From Desulfovibrionales bacterium GWA2_65_9 (GTDB lineage Bacteria > Desulfobacterota > Desulfovibrionia > Desulfovibrionales > Desulfovibrionaceae), in contig MGTN01000156.1 of assembly GCA_001799475.1 (NCBI GenBank), positions 11,328-18,755 on the forward strand: a stretch of 7,428 bases of DNA. Direction: 5' to 3'. Numbering within the stretch: position 1 is the first letter of the stretch; the number at the start of each line of letters is the position of its first letter. Made by a program: the position numbers and the translations under genes. This document shows, piece after piece, positions 1 to 6,038 of the stretch. The notes beneath the pieces are model-generated. The model saw nothing but the letters and a program-made list of their open reading frames with translations. It was not told the origin of the DNA and searched no databases.

Positions 1-1
1 G

Positions 2-313
2 AAGCGGCCCTACCTGGACCTGGCCGACGCCATGCGCGCCATCCTGCTGATCATGGAGAAGCAGCTCTACGACGGACAGATCTACAACGTGCTGACCCAC
101 AACCGCACCGTGCGCCAGGTGGTGGACGCCATCCGCGCCCACGTGCCCGACCTCTCCGTCCAGTTCGTGGACCACAAGATCATGAACCAGCTCTCCTACG
201 ACGTGTCCTGCGCCAAGTTCGAGGCCAAGGGCTTCCAGGCCCAGGGCGACCTGGCGCAAGGCATAGCCGAAACCATCGCCCTGTTGCGCGGGGCCAATAC
301 TTTCAGCCTCTAG
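2..313 (+). CDS. NAD-dependent sugar epimerase/dehydratase (SDR family), C-terminal part only
   Basis: This is the last 103 residues of an open frame that enters from before the window. It is read from base 2 and ends at TAG 311-313; the ATG at 32 is internal, not the start. The fragment begins with RPYLDLADAMRAI, the 'RPyhhveDharAi'-type segment found in the C-terminal substrate-binding half of extended SDR sugar-nucleotide epimerases and dehydratases. Further on it has IYNV followed by an alternating helix pattern, then SYDVSCAKFEAKGF, where such enzymes typically carry 'd.sK...lGf', and finally the DLAQGIAETIALL terminal helix. The Rossmann GxxGxxG motif and the YxxxK catalytic pair would lie upstream and cannot be checked. 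The expected role is cytoplasmic conversion of a nucleotide sugar or related sugar donor; the substrate is unknown. The next gene starts 14 bases downstream, so the two are probably cotranscribed. Confidence 0.8.
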   Translation, partial: KRPYLDLADAMRAILLIMEKQLYDGQIYNVLTHNRTVRQVVDAIRAHVPDLSVQFVDHKIMNQLSYDVSCAKFEAKGFQAQGDLAQGIAETIALLRGANTFSL

Positions 314-327
314 CCGGAGCAGAGACC

Positions 328-1062
328 ATGTACACCCGTGAAGAATTCGAGGCCATGCGCGTGCAGAAGGCCCAAGAAATGGCCCAGGACGCGGCCCTGC
401 AAAAGGACGCCCTGGATGTGCTCTTGCGCGCCGACCAGCACAACTGGCTGCACCAGACCACCTGGCTGGGTGAGCCCCTGCTCCAGACCGCCCAGGACAT
501 GTTCGCCGTGCAGGACATCATGTGGCGCACCAGGCCGCGCTTCGTCGTGGAATGCGGCGTGGCCTGGGGCGGCTCGTCATTGTTCCTGGCCACCCTGCTT
601 CAGACCCTCGGCGGCGAGGCCGTCATCGGCATCGACGTCTACGTGCCGGACGACCTGCGCCAGCGCCTGGCCTCCAAGGGTTCCGTGTCTGAGCGCATCG
701 AGCTGCACCAGGCCAGTTCCATCGACCCGGCCACCGTGGAGCTGGTCGCCAAGCGCCTGGGCGGCTGCCGCGATGTGCTGGTGATCCTGGACTCGCACCA
801 CACCCACGAGCATGTGCTACAGGAGCTGCGGCTCTACAGCCCCTTTGTCGGCCCCGGCCAGTACCTGATCTGCGGGGACACCATCCTGGACCACATCCCG
901 GTCCAGACGCACCGGCCCAGGCCCTGGGGGCCGGGCAACAGCCCCAAGTCCGCCCTGGATGCCTTCCTGGCCGAGCAGCAGCGCTTCGAGGTGGACCAGG
1001 CCCTGGAGAACAAGCTGCTCTTCACCTGCAGCCCCGGCGGCTACCTGCGGGCCAGGGCTTAG
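328..1062 (+). CDS. CmcI / cephalosporin-hydroxylase-family SAM-dependent methyltransferase
   Basis: A 244-residue protein, complete and of normal length for the CmcI/rhamnosyl O-methyltransferase family. The start is supported by GGAG at 316-319, 8 nt upstream of the ATG. After a helical N-terminus (1-60), the SAM-binding loop VVECGVAWGGSS lies at 73-84 and the acidic strand end IGIDVY at 100-105. The expected metal/substrate strand is VLVILDSHHTHEHVLQEL at 150-167 (D155, H157, H158, H160), followed by YLICGDTILD at 179-188. Despite the family name, most members outside antibiotic clusters are thought to be O-methyltransferases, and many sit in polysaccharide or flagellar glycan loci. The likely role is methylation of a sugar hydroxyl in the cytoplasm. 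There is no signal peptide. At the second metal site the Glu-Asp pair described for CmcI appears as G183-D184, so metal ligation may differ. The acceptor is unknown. The family call is firm; the O-methyl-sugar role is inference from context. Confidence 0.88.
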   Translation: MYTREEFEAMRVQKAQEMAQDAALQKDALDVLLRADQHNWLHQTTWLGEPLLQTAQDMFAVQDIMWRTRPRFVVECGVAWGGSSLFLATLLQTLGGEAVIGIDVYVPDDLRQRLASKGSVSERIELHQASSIDPATVELVAKRLGGCRDVLVILDSHHTHEHVLQELRLYSPFVGPGQYLICGDTILDHIPVQTHRPRPWGPGNSPKSALDAFLAEQQRFEVDQALENKLLFTCSPGGYLRARA

Positions 1063-1079
1063 GAACGACAAGGAAACGC

Positions 1080-2237
1080 ATGGTCCGGGACACCGACCTC
1101 ACCATCCTGCTGCCCATCAAGGGCAACGTCTGCTTCACCTGGCGGTTCATGGCCTGGGCCGAGGCGGTGCGCCTGCCCTTCGCCCTCTTGATCGCCGACG
1201 GCAGCGAGGGCGACGAGACCCGGAACATGCTCTCCGATCCGGGCCGGTTCCCCAACATGCGCTACGACTATGTGCGCCACGCCCCGGACGCCGACCTGAC
1301 CCGCTACTACGCCAAGATGGCCGAGTCCCTGGAGCGCATCGCCACCCCCTATGCGGTGGTGAGCTGCAACGACGACTTCCACCTGCCGGGCGGCCTGCGC
1401 GCTGCCATGGCCCTGCTGAATGAGAACCCCGATGCCGTGGCCGCAGGCGGCGACATGCAGGACTTCGTGGTCGAGCCCGGCTGCCGGCCCGGAGCCTTTG
1501 AGCGGGTCTACGGCCCCTTGTCCCTGACGCAGCGGGTGTTCCACGCCGGGCAGAACACCGCGGCCACGACCAGGGAGCGCATCCGGCAGTTCATGCGCCA
1601 CGGCTTCAACACCAGCCTCTGGACCGCCGTGCACCGCACCGGGACCCTGCGGGCCAGCTACCAGACCCTACGTGCGGCAGCCCCGGGCGACGTCTATTTC
1701 TCCGACCACCTGCTTTCGCTCATGACTCTGACTGCGGGCACTGCGCTACGCACCCCAATGCCCTTCTACCTGCACCAGGCCTGCTCGCATGAGAGCATGG
1801 GCGGCGAGTTGTCCCAGGCCTACCCCACCCAGCGACACTGGCTCAAGCGCCCCGGTTGGAAGGATGATTTTGAGCGGGTCGTCGAAACAGTGGCTCAGGC
1901 CATCGCCGAACACGATGGCCTCGGCCGTGATGAGGCCCGGGAATTCATGCGCGGGGAATACCTGGCCCGCATCGGGGCCACGGCCATTGACCAGGCCACA
2001 GGCGCTGTCGCGCCGGAGCCGGAGTCCGACCAGGCGGCCATGCTCGCCTCGCAAGACTTTCAGGCCATCATGGACCATGTGGCCACGCCGCCGCCGCTTC
2101 CGGAGGAACTCACCCAGCTGCACGCCGCCATGACGCGCAAGCCTGGCGCCCTGCGCCAGCTGCGGCACCGCATCAACCAGCACGGATACCATGCCCTGGT
2201 GGGCATGGAGAGACTCTGCCGGAGGCTGCGCTCATGA
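1080..2237 (+). CDS. TIGR00180-type glycosyltransferase (GT-A fold)
   Basis: A 385-residue protein that begins 17 nt after the previous stop, with AAGGAA at 1070-1075 as ribosome site. The GT-A-like N-terminal half is clear: first strand LTILLPIKG (7-15), ALLIADGSEGDE (35-46) with the D40-G-S nucleotide-sugar contact region, RYYAKMAESLERIATPYAV (75-93), and a DxD-like metal motif SCNDDFHLPGGL (95-106; N97-D98-D99). This order (LPiKgr..., iaDGs, YrKmadal..v.TPYvv..DnDDF) matches a set usually annotated as 'TIGR00180 family glycosyltransferase'. A second conserved block, GDVYFSDHLLSLMTLTAG (203-220), probably forms part of the acceptor site. The last ~100 residues are less conserved and include a Pro-rich segment (PPPLP, 337-341) and a basic C-terminus. 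There is no signal peptide or membrane helix, so it probably acts in the cytoplasm on a flagellin, lipid-linked or LPS-type acceptor. Donor and acceptor are unknown. The stop overlaps the next start (ATGA, 2234-2237). Confidence 0.8.
   Translation: MVRDTDLTILLPIKGNVCFTWRFMAWAEAVRLPFALLIADGSEGDETRNMLSDPGRFPNMRYDYVRHAPDADLTRYYAKMAESLERIATPYAVVSCNDDFHLPGGLRAAMALLNENPDAVAAGGDMQDFVVEPGCRPGAFERVYGPLSLTQRVFHAGQNTAATTRERIRQFMRHGFNTSLWTAVHRTGTLRASYQTLRAAAPGDVYFSDHLLSLMTLTAGTALRTPMPFYLHQACSHESMGGELSQAYPTQRHWLKRPGWKDDFERVVETVAQAIAEHDGLGRDEAREFMRGEYLARIGATAIDQATGAVAPEPESDQAAMLASQDFQAIMDHVATPPPLPEELTQLHAAMTRKPGALRQLRHRINQHGYHALVGMERLCRRLRS
2221..2225 (+). promoter_or_regulatory. Shine-Dalgarno site inside the glycosyltransferase end
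   Basis: GGAGG lies 8 nt before the ATG at 2234, inside the final codons of the upstream gene. With the ATGA stop/start overlap, this supports the chosen start and translational coupling of the glycosyltransferase and SGNH genes. Confidence 0.75.
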
Positions 2238-3448
2238 CCCCTGCCGCACACGCTGGACCAACGCCCGGCAAGACGCCGAGGGGCAAGCGGCTCCTGCAAT
2301 GGGCGCTTTTGATCGCGGCCACCGCCTTTGTCTGTGACGCGCTCATCGGCCTGGGCATCGTCGCTTTCCGCCTGGACGAGCGCGTGGCTGAGGGCCTGCG
2401 CGGCGCACACCACCTGTTGGTGGAGCACGCCTACAAAAGCTACATCCTGCGTCCGGGGCAGAAGATTCCCGCCCGCGATGGCCGGATCATCCAGATCAAC
2501 GAGAACGGCCACATGGTCTACGCCGAAGACCTGGACCTAGCCACCCGGCCCAAGGCCTCCGGCGAGGTGCGCATGCTCTTCCTGGGCGGCTCCACCACCT
2601 ACCAAGGCTGGGCCTTTGACGTGGCCGACCTGCTGAACCGCGAGAGCGGGGGAAAGAACACATACAAGGTCATCAACGCTGGCACAGGGATGTACACCTC
2701 CCAGGAAAACCTCATCGACCTGGCCATCTGCGGTTTTTCCTACAAGCCGGACCTGGTGGTGGCCTACCTGCCGGTGAACGACGTCTACTGGACCGCCAGC
2801 TACCCCGGCTTCCGGCGCGACTACACGCACATGCGCGTGCCGCTCAAGGTCGGCGTGCCGCTGTTCGAGCGCCGCCACAGTTACCCGTTCACCCTGCGGC
2901 TGGCCTACACGCTCTACCGGAACTCCCACGACCTGACCTGGTTCGCCGCCCGCGGCCCCTTCCCGGCCGAGGACATCGTCCAGCGCGGCAGCGTGCCCCA
3001 GCTTGAGGGAGTCACGGCTGCGGTCATCGAGAACATCCAGAGCATGAAGGCCCTGTGCGAGGCCAGGGGCATCCCCTTTGTCCTCATCACCCAAAAATTG
3101 TTCCCCACGCCCAACCCCAGCGCAAAAATCCTGGACAAGGCCACCGACGAGGTCATCGCCCGGATCAAGCAGGCCAAGGAACTGCGGCCCATCCATCTGC
3201 TGGACATGGCGCAGGCCTTTCCCGACGTCTGGGACGAGGCCAGCAAGGCCCGGGTCAGGGCGGCGTTCCCCGGACGCGAGGCGGAATACGGCGGCTTCGG
3301 GCCACCGCCTTCTTACGACAGCATGCATTTCAACCCGGCGGGGGTGCTGCTGTTCGCGGCCATCGTCAGGGACTACCTGGCGGACCAAGGTCTTGTGCCC
3401 ACAAGCCACCGCCTTCGGGCCAAGCATGGCCAACCCCAGGCACCCTGA
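2234..3448 (+). CDS. Membrane-anchored SGNH/GDSL hydrolase or acyltransferase-like protein
   Basis: A 404-residue protein. A short basic N-terminus (K13, R16, K18, R19) precedes one hydrophobic segment at about 20-45 with no obvious cleavage or lipobox site, so it is probably an N-in signal anchor placing the rest in the periplasm. The SGNH blocks are all visible: block I LFLGGSTTYQGW (115-126, nucleophile S120), block II INAGTGMYTSQENL (147-160), block III YLPVNDVY (178-185; N182, D183) and block V DSMHFNPAG (362-370; D362, H365). The GGST form of block I, with an N-terminal anchor, is common in SGNH proteins from polysaccharide loci. These enzymes remove or transfer acyl groups such as acetyl on carbohydrates. 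Location next to glycosyltransferase and Pse genes suggests editing of O-acyl groups on an exported glycan, which is an inference. Hydrolase and transferase cannot be told apart here. Whether the glycan meets a periplasmic enzyme depends on whether it decorates LPS/capsule or flagellin. Confidence 0.85.
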   Translation: MTPAAHAGPTPGKTPRGKRLLQWALLIAATAFVCDALIGLGIVAFRLDERVAEGLRGAHHLLVEHAYKSYILRPGQKIPARDGRIIQINENGHMVYAEDLDLATRPKASGEVRMLFLGGSTTYQGWAFDVADLLNRESGGKNTYKVINAGTGMYTSQENLIDLAICGFSYKPDLVVAYLPVNDVYWTASYPGFRRDYTHMRVPLKVGVPLFERRHSYPFTLRLAYTLYRNSHDLTWFAARGPFPAEDIVQRGSVPQLEGVTAAVIENIQSMKALCEARGIPFVLITQKLFPTPNPSAKILDKATDEVIARIKQAKELRPIHLLDMAQAFPDVWDEASKARVRAAFPGREAEYGGFGPPPSYDSMHFNPAGVLLFAAIVRDYLADQGLVPTSHRLRAKHGQPQAP

Positions 3449-3471
3449 CGGCAGCTCCACCACAGGCTTTC

Positions 3472-3500
3472 TTGCCCCGCGCAGCATATTGAACTATGCA
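3472..3500 (+). promoter_or_regulatory. Weak sigma70-like promoter candidate
   Basis: TTGCCC at 3472-3477 (4 of 6 to TTGACA) and TATGCA at 3495-3500 (3 of 6 to TATAAT) are separated by exactly 17 bp, 38 bp before the start of the radical SAM gene. The spacing is ideal but the hexamers are poor. In a GC-rich genome the match is only suggestive. It would drive the radical SAM-PseB-PseC-methylase part independently of the upstream genes. Confidence 0.22.
3484..3499. repeat. Short inverted repeat GCATA-N6-TATGC
   Basis: Perfect 5-bp arms (3484-3488 and 3495-3499) flank a 6-bp centre and overlap the candidate -10 element. The size is compatible with a small operator half-site pair, but arms this short can arise by chance. 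It is too weak to act as a terminator. Confidence 0.25.
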
Positions 3501-3523
3501 AAACCGGGCCGCCACACGACTGC

Positions 3524-3530
3524 AAGAGGA
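3524..3530 (+). promoter_or_regulatory. Shine-Dalgarno site that sets the radical SAM start at 3539
   Basis: AAGAGGA ends 8 nt before the ATG at 3539. An in-frame ATG at 3530 overlaps the last base of this element and would have no usable ribosome site, so the downstream ATG is preferred. The resulting N-terminus, MRIALIWP, is the usual first strand of a cobalamin-binding radical SAM protein. Confidence 0.8.
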
Positions 3531-3538
3531 TGGAACAC

Positions 3539-5014
3539 ATGAGAATCGCGCTGATCTGGCCATACGGCAACGACATCACCTACAGCCTTCCGCTGGGGAT
3601 TGGCTATCTCATCGCCAACATGAAGAACCCCGCGCACGAGATCAGGGTCTTCGACGGAACCTTGCGCGAGAAGGACTCCGACTCGCCGGAGTTCCGCGAA
3701 TTTCTGCGCGACTTCGCCCCGGACATCGTCGGGGTCTCGTGCTGGTCCAAGACCTTCAAGGAGGCGCTCAAGGCGCTGGCCCTGGCCAAGGCGCTGAACT
3801 CCGCAGTCGTCACCGTCATGGGCGGCGTGCACCCCACGGCCTACCCCGAGAAAAGCATTGAGCCAGCCCAGGTGGATTATCTGCTCTGCGGCGAGGGCGA
3901 AGTCACCTTTCCGGACTTTGTCGAGCGCCTGGCCACGGGCCAGTCCCTGCTCGACCTGCCGGGGCTGGTGTTCCGCGCACTGGACGGACAGCTCGTGCGC
4001 AACAAGGTGCATTTTGAGGACGACCTGGACAAGCTCGCCTGGCCGGACTACGACGCCATCAACCTTCAGGAATATATAGAGAAGGGCTACCGCTACTTCT
4101 CCCGGAAGAAGCAGAACGCGCCCATCTGGGCCACGCGCGGCTGCCCGTACCACTGCAAATTCTGCTCGGGCCCGGTGGTCAACGGGCACAAGATCCGTTC
4201 CCATTCCATCGGCTACCTCGTGAACTGGATCAAGTTCCTGTACACCACATATGGCATCCGCCACATCAACATCATCGACGACAACTTCACCTTCCACAAG
4301 GAATACACCCGCGAGTTCTGCCACGCCATGATCCGCGAGAAGCTCACGGGCTTAAGCATCTCCACGGCCAACGGCATCCGCGCCCAGCGCACGGACTTCG
4401 AGACGTACAAGCTCATGAAGCAGGCCGGATGGTTCATGGTCACCGTGGCCCCGGAGAGCGGCTCGCCCCGGGTGCTGGGGCTCATGCGCAAGGCGCTGGA
4501 CCCGGCCATCTGGCCGGACAAGATCAAGGAGATCCGCAAGGCCGGGCTCACGACCCACGCGGCCATCCTCATCGGCTTCCCCGGCGAGACCCCGGAGGAC
4601 ATCGCGCTGACGGCCGAGCTCATCCGCAAAAGCGACTTCGACTCCATCGGGGTCCAGTATTTCCAGCCCCTGCCGGGCACGCCCATCTATGACGAGCTGG
4701 TGGCCAAGGGCGAGATCGAGGACGAGCTGCTGCCCAACTGCACCACCGGCGCGCGCCAGTACGTGACCCCAGGGCTCAAGGACTTCAACTTCGCCAAGTT
4801 CGCCTTCCGCATGTACATGGAGAACTTCCTGCGCAGGCCGCTCGGCACCATCTCCGAAATCCTGGTCTTCCCTCCGGGACTCATCGCCCGGCGGGTCATG
4901 TACCTGTGCCTGGACGCGCTGCGCCTGGTGGGCCGGACGGCCAGCGGCCGGGGCAAGGGCTCGACCCTGGACACACACTTCCCCAAGCCCGGCGGCCCCA
5001 TGAACCCGGCGTGA
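3539..5014 (+). CDS. B12-binding-domain radical SAM protein
   Basis: A 491-residue protein starting at the second of two nearby in-frame ATGs (see the ribosome site at 3524). Residues 1-140 form a Rossmann-like cobalamin-binding domain: MRIALIWP, DIVGVSCWS (62-70), VTVMGGVHPTAYPE (91-104) and LLCGEGEVTF (115-124), the usual GGxHPT and GEGE landmarks. The classical DxHxxG cobalamin-ligand motif is absent, as in many radical SAM proteins with this domain. The radical SAM core has RGCPYHCKFC (200-209), with C202, C206 and C209 as the CxxxCxxC ligands of the [4Fe-4S] cluster. It continues with INIIDDNFTF (243-252), VAPESGSPRVL (303-313) and ILIGFPGETPED (343-354). The C-terminus (about 425-465) holds an amphipathic or hydrophobic stretch with RR pairs, then a low-complexity Gly/Pro tail. 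Such enzymes often methylate unactivated carbons or phosphorus, but others cyclise, rearrange or modify lipids. The substrate here is unknown; position immediately before PseB suggests a sugar or lipid carrier. Confidence 0.88.
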   Translation: MRIALIWPYGNDITYSLPLGIGYLIANMKNPAHEIRVFDGTLREKDSDSPEFREFLRDFAPDIVGVSCWSKTFKEALKALALAKALNSAVVTVMGGVHPTAYPEKSIEPAQVDYLLCGEGEVTFPDFVERLATGQSLLDLPGLVFRALDGQLVRNKVHFEDDLDKLAWPDYDAINLQEYIEKGYRYFSRKKQNAPIWATRGCPYHCKFCSGPVVNGHKIRSHSIGYLVNWIKFLYTTYGIRHINIIDDNFTFHKEYTREFCHAMIREKLTGLSISTANGIRAQRTDFETYKLMKQAGWFMVTVAPESGSPRVLGLMRKALDPAIWPDKIKEIRKAGLTTHAAILIGFPGETPEDIALTAELIRKSDFDSIGVQYFQPLPGTPIYDELVAKGEIEDELLPNCTTGARQYVTPGLKDFNFAKFAFRMYMENFLRRPLGTISEILVFPPGLIARRVMYLCLDALRLVGRTASGRGKGSTLDTHFPKPGGPMNPA

Positions 5015-5060
5015 CCAGGACGGCACCGGCGACCATATCCAACACGCAAAAGGACCAGCC
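5015..5060 (+). other. Short spacer before pseB, with ribosome site
   Basis: This 46-bp spacer carries AAAAGGA at 5047-5053, 7 nt before the PseB ATG. No promoter pair, dyad or terminator stands out, so read-through from the radical SAM gene is the simplest reading. Confidence 0.55.
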
Positions 5061-6038
5061 ATGTTCAACGACGCGACGATACTCATCACCGGCGGCACAG
5101 GCTCCTTCGGCCACAAGTGCACGGAGATGCTCTTTGAGCACTATTCCCCGCGCAAGGTCATCATTTTCAGCCGCGACGAATTCAAACAGTACGAGATGTC
5201 CCTGCTCTTCCCAACGGACCGCTTCCCGAACATCCGCTTCTTTCTTGGCGATGTGCGTGACAAGGACCGCCTGTGGCGCGCCTTCCACGGCGTGGACTTC
5301 ATCATCCACGCCGCAGCCATGAAGCAGGTGCCCGCTGCGGAGTATAACCCCACCGAGTGCATCAAGACCAACATCACTGGCGCGCAAAACGTGGTCAACA
5401 TGGCTGCGGACCGAGGGGTGAAGAAGGTCATGGCCCTTTCCACAGACAAGGCCGCCAATCCGATTAACCTGTACGGCGCCACCAAGCTCTGCTCGGACAA
5501 GCTGTTCGTGGCCGCCAACGCCTTCGTGGGCTCCAGCAAGACGCGCTTTTCCGTGGTGCGCTATGGCAACGTGCTGGGCAGCCGGGGCAGCGTGGTGCCC
5601 CTGTTCGAGCGCCAGCGCGAGACCGGCAGGCTCACCGTGACCGACCCGCGCATGACACGCTTCTGGATTACCAGGGAGCAGGGGGTACAGTTCGTGCTGC
5701 GCTGCATGGAGAACATGCTCGGCGGCGAGGTTTTCGTGCCCAAACTGCCCAGCATGAACATCATGGATCTGGCCGAGGCCATCGCGCCCGGCTGCGCCGT
5801 GGACATCACCGGCATCCGCCCCGGCGAGAAGATCCACGAGATCATGGTACCCGCCGCAGATTCGCGCCGCACCCTGGAGTTCGACGACCATTACGCCATC
5901 ATGCCCGACGACGAGGATCTGGCCGCGCGCATGCGGGGCAAGGGCAAGAACGTGCCCGACGGGTTCGAGTACGAGTCCGGCACGAATCCCTGGAAACTTG
6001 GCTGCGAGGAACTGCGGACCATGCTGGAGAACATGTGA
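5061..6038 (+). CDS. pseB: UDP-N-acetylglucosamine 4,6-dehydratase (inverting), PseB
   Basis: A 325-residue cytoplasmic extended SDR, of usual PseB length. It removes water from UDP-GlcNAc and inverts C5, giving UDP-2-acetamido-2,6-dideoxy-beta-L-arabino-hex-4-ulose, the first step towards pseudaminic acid. The sequence shows NADP-binding GGTGSFG (11-17), FSRDEFKQYEM (36-46), FFLGDVRDKDRL (60-71), and the family signature AAAMKQVPAAEYNPTECIKTN (84-104), where the usual AALKQV reads AAMKQV. The catalytic LSTDKAANPINLYGATK (126-142) includes D129 and K130, the pair known to act in PseB, plus Y138 and K142. RYGNVLGSRGSVVP (167-180) and GIRPGEKIHEIM (251-262) follow. These features separate it from membrane-bound PglF/FlaA1-like retaining dehydratases, which carry N-terminal helices absent here. 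The last codon and stop (ATGTGA) overlap the PseC GTG start, so the two steps are translated as a coupled pair. Confidence 0.95.
   Translation: MFNDATILITGGTGSFGHKCTEMLFEHYSPRKVIIFSRDEFKQYEMSLLFPTDRFPNIRFFLGDVRDKDRLWRAFHGVDFIIHAAAMKQVPAAEYNPTECIKTNITGAQNVVNMAADRGVKKVMALSTDKAANPINLYGATKLCSDKLFVAANAFVGSSKTRFSVVRYGNVLGSRGSVVPLFERQRETGRLTVTDPRMTRFWITREQGVQFVLRCMENMLGGEVFVPKLPSMNIMDLAEAIAPGCAVDITGIRPGEKIHEIMVPAADSRRTLEFDDHYAIMPDDEDLAARMRGKGKNVPDGFEYESGTNPWKLGCEELRTMLENM

Larger units (their letters stand above)
3449..3538 (+). other. Intergenic gap between SGNH gene and radical SAM gene, with possible internal promoter
   Basis: This 90-bp gap is the longest non-coding stretch in the window, and the part from 3484 to 3505 is visibly richer in A/T than its surroundings. 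I see no hairpin followed by a T-run, so it is not an intrinsic terminator. It holds a weak promoter-like pair, a small dyad and the ribosome site of the next gene, each listed separately. It is the most likely place for the locus to be split into two transcription units. Confidence 0.6.

Noticed and set aside
959..1423. Forward open frame bridging the methyltransferase and glycosyltransferase genes
   Set aside because: It is out of frame with both conserved genes and encodes an Arg/Pro/His-rich product typical of a shifted reading of GC-rich coding DNA.
2537..3487. Reverse-strand open frame (316 codons) opposite the SGNH gene
   Set aside because: It is the antisense shadow of a gene with four intact SGNH blocks; the translation is Val/Gly/Asp-rich without motifs.
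3449..3538. Intrinsic terminator after the SGNH gene
   Set aside because: No GC-rich hairpin with a following T-run is present; the only dyad has 5-bp A/T-containing arms.
3530..3541. Upstream ATG at 3530 as start of the radical SAM protein
   Set aside because: The ribosome site AAGAGGA overlaps that ATG; the ATG at 3539 has correct spacing and gives the usual MRIALI N-terminus.
3078..3542. Forward open frames running across the 3449-3538 gap
   Set aside because: They are shifted readings of the SGNH gene (Pro/Arg/Thr-rich) that happen to continue into the gap; no start signal or motif supports them.
4896..5891. Long reverse-strand open frame (331 codons) opposite the radical SAM end and pseB
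   Set aside because: It lies opposite well-conserved genes, its translation has no recognisable motif, and long antisense frames are expected where third codon positions are mostly G or C.
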